A DNA stretch of 64,000 nucleotides from Todiramphus chloris collaris. Taxonomy: Eukaryota; Chordata; Aves; Coraciiformes; Alcedinidae. Shown here in pieces: positions 24,901-32,862 of the stretch; the stretch's first letter is position 1; every line of letters begins with the position of its first letter. The position numbers and the translations under genes are program-made. Location: NCBI GenBank assembly GCA_025345505.1, contig JANVCC010000118.1, forward strand, positions 789,866 to 853,865, written 5' to 3'. The notes under the pieces are model-generated. The model made no database searches. It was not told where the DNA came from and saw only the letters and a list, made by a program, of their open reading frames with translations.

Positions 24901-24926
24901 CAGGGTCACCCGACTCCTGGGTGTAG
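789..24926 (+). CDS. PKP4: PKP4 (plakophilin-4 / p0071), 3' part, 15 exons
   Basis: Joined exons: 789-980, 2506-2719, 5381-5513, 7864-8077, 15830-16013, 16573-16690, 17166-17357, 17500-17673, 18507-18657, 20278-20473, 21906-21990, 22092-22209, 23196-23327, 24030-24103, 24678-24926. With one base from an upstream exon they total 2427 nt, giving 808 residues and a TAG stop with every junction in phase. The human protein is about 1192 residues, so roughly the first 384 (N-terminal coiled coil and most of the head) lie off the window. Residues 1-136 of this fragment are Tyr/Ser-rich head, about 137-620 are armadillo repeats, and the rest is a Ser/Tyr-rich tail ending PGSPDSWV, a PDZ-binding C terminus. 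Family knowledge: p0071 belongs to the p120-catenin/plakophilin group, binds cadherin tails and desmosomal partners, and affects Rho signalling and cytokinesis. CTNND2 and ARVCF also have an SWV-type end, but the tail wording and the DAPL1 neighbour favour PKP4. Confidence 0.96.
981..2505 (+). other. PKP4: PKP4 intron
   Basis: 1525 bp. Mostly AT-rich without recognisable content. A T-rich stretch at 2387-2422, broken only by single C residues and one CTTC, lies about 85-120 bases before the acceptor and could be an extended pyrimidine tract. Confidence 0.8.
2506..2719 (+). CDS. PKP4: PKP4 exon (residues 65-136) with GC donor
   Basis: 214 nt. The acceptor ACTAG ends at 2505. The exon ends in AG (bases 1-2 of an Arg codon) and is followed by GCAAGT at 2720, a strong GC-type donor. 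The codon is completed by the G at 5381, giving KDPR-EFAW. It encodes the end of the head, including [12 protein letters not shown] and [16 protein letters not shown]. The nearest GT, four bases further on, would shift the frame, so the GC donor is the only one that fits. Confidence 0.93.
3548..3790 (+). mobile_element. CR1 LINE, truncated 3' fragment
   Basis: The stretch running through the AGGAGTGTCTCCCC region, then CTGGAAGTGTTCAAGCCCAG and ending in CCTTCCAACCCAACC has the wording of the CR1 3' end in forward orientation. CR1 copies are usually 5'-truncated by incomplete reverse transcription, as here. The open frames over it are remnants or chance. Confidence 0.8.
5111..5138. repeat. GT/TA microsatellite
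   Basis: A short alternating run of TG then TA dinucleotides with one interruption, inside a PKP4 intron. Confidence 0.85.
5381..5513 (+). CDS. PKP4: PKP4 exon (residues 136-180), start of armadillo domain
   Basis: 133 nt, phase 2 in, phase 0 out. Acceptor is GAAG ending at 5380 after a pyrimidine stretch; donor is GTACTG at 5514. It encodes [16 protein letters not shown] and [16 protein letters not shown], the opening helices of the first armadillo repeat in the p120-catenin family. The long open frames on both strands here are by-products of this exon. Confidence 0.95.
5688..5713. repeat. Imperfect CA microsatellite
   Basis: CA-rich run broken by GA and AA, inside a PKP4 intron. Confidence 0.8.
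6600..6720 (-). mobile_element. CR1 LINE remnant, reverse orientation
   Basis: Begins AATCGTAGAATACTTT, followed by TTTGGAAGAGAACTTTAAG and ACCACTAAACCATGTCCCTC, which is the complement of a CR1 3' end, diverged. Boundaries are approximate. Confidence 0.65.
7299..7346. repeat. 12-bp tandem repeat, 4 exact copies
   Basis: Unit AAATGAGATGTC, copies at 7299-7310, 7311-7322, 7323-7334 and 7335-7346, all identical. The exactness suggests recent slippage; it lies inside a PKP4 intron. Confidence 0.95.
7864..8077 (+). CDS. PKP4: PKP4 exon (residues 181-252), armadillo repeats
   Basis: 214 nt, phase 0 in, phase 1 out. The acceptor TAG ends at 7863; donor GTAAGT at 8078 is consensus. It encodes [16 protein letters not shown], the armadillo signature [11 protein letters not shown] and [15 protein letters not shown]. 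The first codon is GTG for valine inside the protein, not a start codon. Confidence 0.96.
10389..10434. repeat. CTGCC/CTGCG pentanucleotide repeat
   Basis: About nine consecutive units of CTGCC or CTGCG within a GC-rich block of the long PKP4 intron. It explains the Ala/Leu/Cys- and Ala/Gln/Arg-rich open frames on both strands. Confidence 0.85.
11728..11800 (-). mobile_element. CR1 LINE remnant, reverse orientation
   Basis: GGTTGGGGTTGGGAGGGACC followed by TTGGAGGTTACCGTGTCCA corresponds to the complement of the CR1 3' end. Short and diverged; boundaries approximate. Confidence 0.6.
15830..16013 (+). CDS. PKP4: PKP4 exon (residues 252-313), armadillo repeats
   Basis: 184 nt, phase 1 in, phase 2 out. 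The acceptor GAAG ends at 15829; donor GTAATC at 16014. It encodes [33 protein letters not shown] and [10 protein letters not shown]. It lies after the longest intron of the visible gene (7752 bp). Confidence 0.96.
16573..16690 (+). CDS. PKP4: PKP4 exon (residues 313-352), armadillo repeats
   Basis: 118 nt, phase 2 in, phase 0 out. The acceptor CGTAG ends at 16572; donor GTGCGT at 16691. It encodes [19 protein letters not shown] and [20 protein letters not shown], a repeat shared by all p120-type catenins. Confidence 0.96.
17166..17357 (+). CDS. PKP4: PKP4 exon (residues 353-416) with polylysine loop
   Basis: 192 nt, phase 0 at both ends. Acceptor CTCCAG ends at 17165; donor GTTTGC at 17358. 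It encodes [18 protein letters not shown], then the long inter-repeat insert with [18 protein letters not shown] and a run of eight lysines coded by the A-rich tract 17316-17340. In this family the insert interrupts the armadillo superhelix and its basic patch is discussed as a nuclear-import or binding element. Confidence 0.96.
17500..17673 (+). CDS. PKP4: PKP4 exon (residues 417-474), armadillo repeats
   Basis: 174 nt (58 codons), phase 0 at both ends. Acceptor TCTCAG ends at 17499; donor GTGCGT at 17674. It encodes [35 protein letters not shown] and the repeat signature [16 protein letters not shown]. The preceding intron is only 142 bp. Confidence 0.96.
18507..18657 (+). CDS. PKP4: PKP4 exon (residues 475-525), armadillo repeats
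   Basis: 151 nt, phase 0 in, phase 1 out. Acceptor GACAG ends at 18506; donor GTAAGT at 18658. It encodes [39 protein letters not shown] and [12 protein letters not shown]. Confidence 0.96.
18658..20277 (+). other. PKP4: PKP4 intron
   Basis: 1620 bp, GTAAGT to TTGTAG. Nothing recognised apart from short A-rich runs near 20080-20090. Confidence 0.8.
20278..20473 (+). CDS. PKP4: PKP4 exon (residues 525-590) with GC donor
   Basis: 196 nt, phase 1 in, phase 2 out. The acceptor TTGTAG ends at 20277. The exon ends in AG, followed by GCGAGT at 20474, a second GC-type donor; the Arg codon is completed by G at 21906. It encodes [38 protein letters not shown] and [16 protein letters not shown]. The GT four bases into the intron would break the frame. 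Confidence 0.95.
20474..21905 (+). other. PKP4: PKP4 second GC-AG intron
   Basis: 1432 bp, beginning GCGAGT and ending TTAG. No repeat or extra exon recognised. The flanking exons join through a split Arg codon. Confidence 0.88.
21906..21990 (+). CDS. PKP4: PKP4 exon (residues 590-618), last armadillo helices
   Basis: 85 nt, phase 2 in, phase 0 out. Acceptor CTTAG ends at 21905; donor GTAAAT at 21991. It encodes [20 protein letters not shown] and DLRSIYKK, the end of the armadillo domain. Confidence 0.96.
22092..22209 (+). CDS. PKP4: PKP4 exon (residues 619-658), tail
   Basis: 118 nt, phase 0 in, phase 1 out. Acceptor CCACAG ends at 22091; donor GTCAGT at 22210. It encodes [35 protein letters not shown] and VIHS. 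The intron before it is about 101 bp, the shortest in the gene. Confidence 0.95.
23196..23327 (+). CDS. PKP4: PKP4 exon (residues 658-702), symmetric tail exon
   Basis: 132 nt, phase 1 at both ends. Acceptor ATCAG ends at 23195; donor GTAAGT at 23328. It encodes [35 protein letters not shown] and [10 protein letters not shown] 44-codon symmetric exon in the tail is compatible with being a cassette exon; a shorter human isoform lacking a tail segment of about this size is known to me, but the correspondence was not checked. Confidence 0.94.
24030..24103 (+). CDS. PKP4: PKP4 exon (residues 702-726), tail
   Basis: 74 nt, phase 1 in, phase 0 out. Acceptor CTCCCAG ends at 24029; donor GTGACT at 24104. 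It encodes [20 protein letters not shown] and NRQLQ. Too short to appear as an open frame of its own; found from the phase of its neighbours and the family sequence. Confidence 0.93.
24678..24926 (+). CDS. PKP4: PKP4 terminal coding exon (residues 727-808) and stop
   Basis: 249 nt including TAG at 24924-24926. Acceptor CACCAG ends at 24677. It encodes [20 protein letters not shown], the Tyr-rich [33 protein letters not shown] and the terminus PGSPDSWV. Family knowledge: the SWV end is a PDZ ligand that binds LAP proteins such as erbin and densin. The exon stays open upstream of its acceptor, but those residues are intron. Confidence 0.96.
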   Translation, partial: HQQLYYSQEDTNRKNYDAYRLYLQSPHSYEDPYFDDRVHFPATSDYTTQYGLKSNTNYVDFYSTRRSSYRAEQYPGSPDSWV

Positions 24927-25290
24927 CATCAAAGAGAAAAACAGCCGTGTATTTCTCATCTTGCTTGAGAAGAAATGGAATGGCCTCATTTGTTCTTTTG
25001 GTGATGAAATGTGAAAGTGAAGTAAAAGAAGGAACAAGGAAGATTATTTTTTTTAATTGTATTTTTTTTTCTGAGTGAGGAATTGTCAGGAAGAAAAACT
25101 GGAAGGGATGGGTTTTTGCTCTGTTTAGATGTTAGGTATAATTACTTGTAGCTCCTGTAGTCTGGTGAGGGTGTGGGCGATGTGATGAAAGGTTTGAGAA
25201 TTGAGTAAAATGAATTTGGAAAGTGTGTAGGTCAGAGCAAATTAAAGCTGATTTTTTTTTTATGTGAATAAAAGTCTTGTTCTGATAGTT
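24927..25290 (+). terminator. PKP4: PKP4 3' UTR with AATAAA poly(A) signal
   Basis: AATAAA lies at 25267-25272 and is followed by a GT/T-rich stretch that would serve as the downstream element, so cleavage is predicted near 25290. Another AATAAA at 25655-25660 could give a longer 3' UTR. The region between (25291-25660) is AT-rich with no coding signal. Confidence 0.7.
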
Positions 25291-26379
25291 TGTACAGAAA
25301 AAATACAATGGATGCCCTCGTTTTATTGCTATTACTCAATGTCAGGATTGTATGCTATTGCGTCGTGTAAATTTCTTTCGTTGGTGTAAATATGGAAATG
25401 CCACATTGGTTCAAAGTGCCATCCATTTGTAATGCCGTGTGTCATTTTAAGAGGAATTTGAAACATCATGCACAAAAAAAAAATATATATTCCAAGAAAA
25501 TGTTATAAATTTTAAAAGGAAGACAAAAAAAACTTTTAAAAATGAACAGTGTAATTTTGAAGCACAAAGTCCAGTCCAGTATATCTCCACCTCTCCCATT
25601 CCCTGCCTATTTCATAAGGAACTTCACTGCCATTTTCTATGCACATGGAATAACAATAAATATGGAAGTCTCATCCATGGAAAGCTGTTCCCTGTTCATT
25701 TTTTTTAGTACTTTTTTCTTTGTGTGATACTCGGAAACGAACACCACGACTATAAAGTCTGACTGCATATTTTTAAGCAGGTAAAATATAGCAAAACATT
25801 TGGGCCATTTCCCCAGCTTTCTTCAAGTGCATATCTTGTGAATTGTCAGGCTGGCAGGCCAAAGGGTGGAATTGCACACTTCCCTCTGTTATTCCCTAGA
25901 CTAGTGTTTTTACTTCTGACATGGGCAATGCAAGATATTTCAGAACTCTCTCCTGGTTCCTTCCCGCCACGCCTCTGCTGCCCCCCTTCCTCTCCCCAAG
26001 CAAATGAAGATGGTCTCGCTTTCATAGAAATTACACTCTCCATTTTGACTGCGTTCTGCTTGGATTTGTTTACAATAAGAATCTGTGATTATTTTAAGTA
26101 GCTAAATCACGTTTTCCTCATGCCACAGAGTCTGTTAACTTTACACTGTCTGCAACACAATTGTCATTCCCCACGTTGCGCTTTTCTTTGTTTTTCAGTG
26201 TTTCCAGCCATCCTGAGCGCATCAGTGAGGTGCTGAAAGGTAAGCAGAACTGCTCCAGGTTTAGATTAGAAGGCAAATTCTCTTTTCCTCGGGCTACTTT
26301 CAGCCTCCTGACTGTAAAAGGGAAAAGAAATGAAGGGGTGAACAGCACCGTGGTGGTGAGTGAGGTCCATTATTTATCA
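25291..26379. other. Intergenic region downstream of PKP4
   Basis: About 1.1 kb of AT-rich sequence between the predicted PKP4 poly(A) site and a CR1 element. It holds the possible distal poly(A) signal at 25655-25660. No gene or RNA recognised. Confidence 0.7.
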
Positions 26380-27605
26380 GCGGTCCTGGCTAACCAGGGA
26401 GGTCCCCGTTGACTGGGAGCTTGCAGATGTGACACCCATCGACAAGAAGGGCCGAAAGGATGTCCTGGGAACTACAGACCTGTCAGTCTGAGCTCAGTGC
26501 CAGGGAAGCTTATGGAGCAGGTCATCCTGAGTGCCATCACATGGCACATACAAGACCACAGGTGATCAGGCCCAGTCATCGTGGGTTTACAAAAGGCAGG
26601 TCCTGCCCGACTCACCTGATCTCCTTCTACAACAAGGTGACCCACTTAGTGAGTGAGGGAAGAGCTGTGGACATTGTCTGCCTGGACTTTATAAAGCCTT
26701 TGACACTGTCTCCCACAGCATTCTCCTTCAAAACCTTATGGTGCAAGGCTTGGATAAATACACCCTGCTCTGGGTAAAGAGCCAGCTGGATGGCCAGGCT
26801 GGAAGAGTGGCAGCGAAGGGAGCTCAGTCTGGCTGGTGTCCCCCAGGGTTCAGTGCTGGGGCCTGTTCTCAATGCCCTTTTTAACGCTCTGGGTGAGGGG
26901 ATGGAGCGTGCCCCCAGTACATCTGCAGGTGGCACCAGGCTGGGTGGGTGTGTTGCTCTGCTGGAGGGTAGGGAAGCTCTACAGCAGGACCTGGACAGGT
27001 TGGGTCAGTGGGCCAAGGTCAACATGGGGGTCAACAAGGCCGAGTGCCAGGTCCTGCACTTGGGTCATAACAACTCCATGCTAACTACAGACTTGGGCAT
27101 GCGTGGCTGGAAAGCTAGCTGCAGGTTGGAGATGGCCCTGGGGGTGTCGATCAACAGTCGACTAAAGATGAGCCAGCAGCACGTGCAGGTGGCCAAGAAG
27201 GCCAATGGCATCTTGGCTTCTATCAGAAACACGGTCGCTGAGGGACCTGGGGTTGTTTAGTCTGGAAAAAGGAGGCTGAGGGGGAAACCTTATCACCCCC
27301 TACAACCACCTGACAGGAGGTTGGAGCATGGAGGGGGACAACCTTTTCTCCCTGGTGACGTCTGACAATGGCTCGAGGCGTGCCCAGGGAGGTTTAGTCT
27401 GGATATTAGGAAACACTTCTTCACCAAAAGGGTCATCAGCCATTGGGATGGTCTGCCCAGGGCGGTGGTGGAGTCACCATCCCTGGAGGCATTTAAACGG
27501 TGTGTGGACCTGGTGCTCAGGGACATGGTTTAGTGGTGAGCTGGCAGTGTTGGACTAGATGGTCTTGAAGGTCTCTTCCAATCAAAGACACAATTCTGTG
27601 ATTCT
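26380..27605 (+). mobile_element. CR1 LINE, 3' 1.2 kb with decayed reverse transcriptase
   Basis: Forward-oriented CR1. The open frame at 26790-27260 carries GVPQGSVLGPVLNALF, a conserved reverse-transcriptase motif of CR1 ORF2. An upstream stretch (about 26400-26520) corresponds to the DVTPI...NYRPVSL region but is out of frame with it. After the RT, the 3' part runs through GATATTAGGAAACACTTCTT and CACCATCCCTGGAGG to the typical terminus around CAATTCTGTGATTCTTT (27590-27605). Frameshifts and stops separate the coding pieces, so it is inactive. The 5' part (endonuclease and ORF1) is missing, as is usual for this family. Confidence 0.9.
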
Positions 27606-30600
27606 TTCTGGACTTGGATACAGAGCTGTGCAATGCCCCGTGGCTGAAGTGCCATGCGGGTTGCCGAGGGCCAGTATTGGGCAGATGGTGTCTTTCCTAG
27701 GAAACTTAAGATAGAAAATATTTTCTATTTACTTGACTTTGGGTTTGGTTTTTGTAACAATAATTTTGCCACTGAACTTACATCTCTGTTCTAACTCCCT
27801 AGAGACGTTTGCAGGCTCGTGCAGGTCAGTGTTGATTGCCTGGTATCTCCATAACCTTCTAAAGGTGGTAAGCTCTAAGCCAAGTGTGCTGACTGGGCAC
27901 TTCATGTTTTAAATTAGCCTGAGATAACAAATCAATAGACTGAAAGGGTCATAGTCTGTTATTATTTGCTGCTTTGCTGCTAATAACCCTCCAGAAAAGA
28001 GGGCAGTAGGCGTCTCAACAAAAGGGACGGCAGTACGATGGGACGATTGTGCTTCTCATCTAAGGCAGTTCCATCACGATCAGAATCAGCAAAGGTTCAG
28101 CACGCCACCCCCATGGATCTTTCATGCTGTGGGATAATACATACACGGTTCATTGCGTTCGTTTTCTTTTGGGTTTATTGGTGTCATTTATTTCAGTGTT
28201 TTTACACATCATGTCTTGGTACTACACTGATTAAAAATATTGGTACCCTGTATTTGTTGGTCATTTTCCCTTCCAGTCTGACTGCGGGGAAGAAACAGGG
28301 GAGCATACATTTAAGCTGAACGTTTTTAAGATGTGTCATATTCACCATTCTGTGTTTGGATTGATACTCCCCTGGGAAAGATACAGAAATTGTTAACTCT
28401 TTGAAAGAGTGGATGTCCTCAGGAGAAGGTGATGGTAACTTGGAAGTGAAATACTAATAGTGCCCTGGGAAATTCACTGCTTGTGTCCACCTTTCGAATG
28501 CCTGCAAACATGGTGCAAGAAAAAGAGGGGTTAAAACTTCAAAGGCAGGGAGTTAGGTATGATTTGGTTCAGAACAGACTGAGAAGGCAGACGGTGGGAC
28601 TCAACAGCAACTTGTACGCGTCCTGTTGTGTCAGTAACACCCACAGAGGACAACTGAAAGCAGCACTGACAGCGAACCTGTCACTAAATGCCGGAGAACA
28701 ACGGGAAACAAGTTCTTCGAGTAACATGTGTGCGTGATTCTCTGTCTTGTAAAAAGCCTAAATGCAATACGCTTGAAAAGGAGGTGAATGCTGCTGAGTT
28801 ATGATGATTATTATTATTTCTGTAGGCTCAGGAGGGTCCTGGTCACTAAGAAGATACTTTTGAAGTCGCTCTGAGAGGATGGCTGAGAACAGCAGGCTCT
28901 GCTGAACCAAATTCATACCAAACTAAAGTTAAGCAAATGAAGTAAAAAAATAAAAGCTATGAAAGAAGGTCCTGTGCTACATTCTCCAACCTAACACTTA
29001 GAATGTGTCTGTATTTCACTTTGTTGGACAAAACTGGGCCTCGTTTATACTGGTCATACTGATCCTTCAAAAGCAAAAAAGAAAAATGAAAATAACTGAA
29101 GTATAAATACAGGAAAATAAGCAAGGCAGGAGAATTTTGTGCAAGACCGCCTGAGAAGCAGAACCCTGTTCTAATGAGAGCAAGTCAAAAGACTTCCCTG
29201 GATGCAGCCTTCACAACCCGTTACCGCTTTGGCATTCTGCTTTGCTCCACCTTGTCACCTGCATGTTCAGCTGCCCACCACGTGGAAAACGTGTGCGGAA
29301 GAGTTGACTTGTTTCTTACAAAGGTCAGAGGAGAACTGCAAAATGGGGAAATTACTCATGTATTCCACACAAGAGAGTAATTACGGTTCATGGGAGTAGG
29401 AAAAAGAATATTGGACAACGTTCAGTTCAGACTAACCCCTAATTTACATTGATTTCATTTATCTAGCTCTAGGTGTATGTTTCAGCTTTCCCTGAGGAAA
29501 GTAATCATCCGGCCAGAGGAGCTTGTGGAATACAAAGGAGATTGAAAAACATCTGGTGACCTGTAACACATCAGGCTGTGGTCCGAGGGAAGGAGCAGGA
29601 ACATGGGCCACAGTCTGTGCTGGTAGCTTGTATTGCACATCAATCTGTCTTGTCATGGGTGTAACTGGGAACACTGGAATGACAACAAACATCCCTAAAG
29701 CACTTAACAGGAACTCAGTAACCCCAGTGGCACGGTCTGGGAACTAAAGCTTTAGTCTGCTTTGATTATGGTTAGATGTGCAGCTTCAGTATCAGGGACC
29801 TCTGAGAAGGCTGCAACATCTGCCCAAGAAGCTGATAAAATAAATACTCAGGTTGTTAATTGAGCTGCTTCTCATCTGTAGATATCCTAGGTAGGACATG
29901 TGCGTCCTCAGACTGTAACGTGCATTTATACAAACTTCATACAGGAGTCAGAAAACAATTTAAAATAATATTGTGGACAAAAAGATCAGCATTTTTACCC
30001 ATACTTCTATTGAAATGAGTCCTGCAGCACTTTCACACGAGCCATCTTTTGGAACTTTTTCACTGGTTACTGGGGATAAGCTGGGAAAAGTGTGCCATGT
30101 GAAGGCTCCACGTGCCATGGCTAATGTGCAGAGTACCTGAACTGTCTAGGGTAGGCTTCCATCGGTTCAGACGAGCTGGTCACTGACACCGTGGATGTTT
30201 TGGGATTCAGAGAGCCATCAGTGGGTCAGCAGGCAGCCTTATGAAGAACACCAAAAACCTGCACGTCGCCAGCAGCAGTGTTACCCGGGGAAATTAAATG
30301 GCAGACACTCATCACTCCATCAGTGTAACTTCACAGAGCAGAAAGCTAAACATTTGCTCTTCCACTGTGAGGTCTGTTGCTGTAAACACTTTAAAATGCG
30401 CTCTTCCTCCATAGCAAAAGGATTTAGTAATTCAAAGGATGATGATGAGCTGTGCTAAAACACTTTGCTGATGAGAATACTGTGAATCTTCACATTAAAC
30501 CCTCAGTGGCATGTTGGCTTATGCAAGCACACAAGACGTTTCCCTTGTCTGTGGAACCAGGTGAGTTTGAAAAAAAAAAGATGGAGAATGAAGTTGAAAA

Positions 30601-32600
30601 AGAAAACTGAGGCATTAATCCCATCTGTAGGCAAGCTCTAGGGGGGCATGAGGACAGGAAAAGGTATCAGAACAGGAATACTCTGTGGAGCTTTAAAAAG
30701 GGAATGCAACAGCTTCATCAGAGATACCATCGCACGTAACTGCTCATTCCCTGGTTGAACGTGGACGTTCATACATAATATTAAGGGTTTGGTTCTCTTT
30801 ATGGGTTCAAAGCATTTCTTTCTGCTCGAACCGCATGAAAAGTTGATTCAACTCCTACACATTATTTAAAGACACCGGGAGCGCTACCACAGCGGGAGGG
30901 CAGACTGGTCAGCATGGACCGATGGAATTTCAGGTGTTGCTCACACCCGCTCTGCACACAGGCCAGGAAGAGTACACAGCCCGGCAGCGTTCAGCAGGAA
31001 CGTGTGCTGTTGAACTGCAGAAACAGAAGGTTCGTGCTTCTGCGCGTACTTGAGGGAATAAAAGCGGTTGGAAAAGAACGTAATGGGTGCGGCCGCGGCT
31101 CCTAACAAGCGAGGGCAGAAAAGCCGCCGGTCCAACCGCCCGCGGACAGCTCGTGAGCAGAGCAGCGTCCTGTCACAGGAAGAAGCAAAGTTCAACTCTT
31201 CTTTTGGTCATGCCAAGGGAGATGGATGGTGCTGCAAGGGGCAGAGCAGGAATACCCTGGGGGAGCTGACAGCAGTAGCATTTCCACAGACATCCAAAGG
31301 GCTGGATCAGCTTCTCAGGGGACACTGGTTTGCTGACCTCTCTGAACCCTAGAGCAGGCCAGTAATCTCCTGCACCGTATCCCCTTCCTATTTCAGGGCA
31401 CCCTAAGTATTAGTAAGTATCTTTATAGATTCTGTATTTTTATACTAAGCAGCACCTTGTAGTCTGTTCTACTTGATGTGAACTATGTGTAAAAAAGCAA
31501 CACAAACAGCAGCGTTTATTTCCAGCTACTTCTTAAAGTCATAGGTAGGTTCATTTTTCTTGACTAGAAAGAGTGTGGAATGAATTATCTACCTGTCCAT
31601 CGTCACAGAGTAATCACATGCTATGAGAAGAGATCGATCTCCATTAGGGCTTAATACAAAAGACCTCCAGTTCATTAAAAAAGGCTTATGATCAAGTCAC
31701 TGCATTGCACCGCAGTTCACTTGACTATGTCCTAAAATTATTCAGATAGATAAGTAAATCCAGAATCTGCCAGTGCATCCCCCGAATAGCCAAGGAGATA
31801 CAGGAAACTGGGATCATCATATCACATGGAATGATGAATTACTACTGTCGACAATCTCCTCTCTGCCCAAAAAGTAATCCTTGTTACAAGTGCTTAGTAA
31901 GGGAACAAAATATACATTCCTTCAGTTTGGCTGCAAATTCTCCAGCACTTCTGTTGATCCAGATACTACTTAAAGCTGTCACTCATTCAGAGAGTGTTTT
32001 AAAAGAGGTTTTATCTGATTTCAAATATTACACACAATTATAACCACCTACAATGAAACAGGGATAAGGCCATTCACCAGCTGTCAGAAGGGCGTTCAGT
32101 GTGAATTTGTCTAGCTTGCTGGTATTATTAAACATTCAAACACTGGAAATGGAAGAAAAAAAATTATAGGTATGTTAATTTTATAGGTATGTTAACCCCT
32201 GCTCATGAGTGACATACTAAGGGACACAAAGGAAATTCTGTTACAACCCTGCTCCTTTCACATGACTAACTCTCTGCAACATCCTTTGCCCGTTCTGACA
32301 TCTGCCAATGAGGCTTGTAAAAAAGACTAAACTAAACCAATCTCAGCTGGTTTTTTAAACTTTGCCCAGGTAACACAACTAAACTTCTAAGTCCATTTGT
32401 TTGAGGTTGAAAATGACCCATATCTGAAACCAAACCTGAAACCTAAGAATATCATCTTCAACAGAGCCTGCTGGCTTAAACTGCACAGACAAGCACGTCT
32501 CTGAAGGCGCTGCCTAGGTGTGTGCACAGGTTTGCTGTGGCTCTAGCTGCAGTGGTCTCTTGCCTCAGTGATTACCTTCCCTAGTCTCAGCGGTTTAAAA
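27606..32600. other. Intergenic region, nothing recognised
   Basis: About 5 kb between the CR1 element and a GC-rich block. Scattered open frames up to 94 codons look like chance: none matches a known protein or is flanked by phase-keeping splice sites. A small CpG cluster lies at about 31085-31155, and a 15-bp direct duplication (32164-32178 and 32181-32195). Confidence 0.6.
32164..32195. repeat. Short direct duplication
   Basis: TTATAGGTATGTTAA occurs twice exactly, 17 bp apart. Most likely local slippage. Confidence 0.85.
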
Positions 32601-32796
32601 TAACATGCTAAACACAGTGGCCTTCGCACCGAGGACGGGAATCCTGTTGGCTGAATGGCACAGGGGTGTTGTGTTGTGCCAGCAGATCCATCCCACTGCA
32701 GCGCTGAGGGACAAGCTCCGGCTGTACCCTCCGGGATATTGGCCACGCTGGGACCGCCCTGCAGCCTCACGGGGCTCTGACCTGCCTCCTACCTGG

Positions 32797-32862
32797 CTCC
32801 GAGATGGCTCCGAGCTGCCTCCGAGATGGCTCCGAGCTGCCTCCGAGCTGGCTCCGAGCTGT
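32797..32862. repeat. 11-bp GC-rich minisatellite, 6 copies
   Basis: Six consecutive units of CTCCGAGNTGN: alternating CTCCGAGATGG and CTCCGAGCTGC for four copies, then CTCCGAGCTGG and CTCCGAGCTGT. A two-unit (22-bp) higher-order period is visible in the first four copies. It lies in a GC-rich block (about 32620-33340) and produces Ser/Glu/Leu-rich and Ser/Arg/Gly-rich open frames on the two strands. Confidence 0.95.

Noticed and set aside
789-24926. CTNND2, ARVCF or CTNND1 instead of PKP4
   Set aside because: Tail sequence ([14 protein letters not shown]), the head motifs and the adjacent DAPL1 gene fit PKP4 best; the other paralogues have different tails and neighbours.
26790-27260. 156-codon open frame as a host gene
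   Set aside because: The GVPQGSVLGP motif and surrounding sequence identify CR1 reverse transcriptase.
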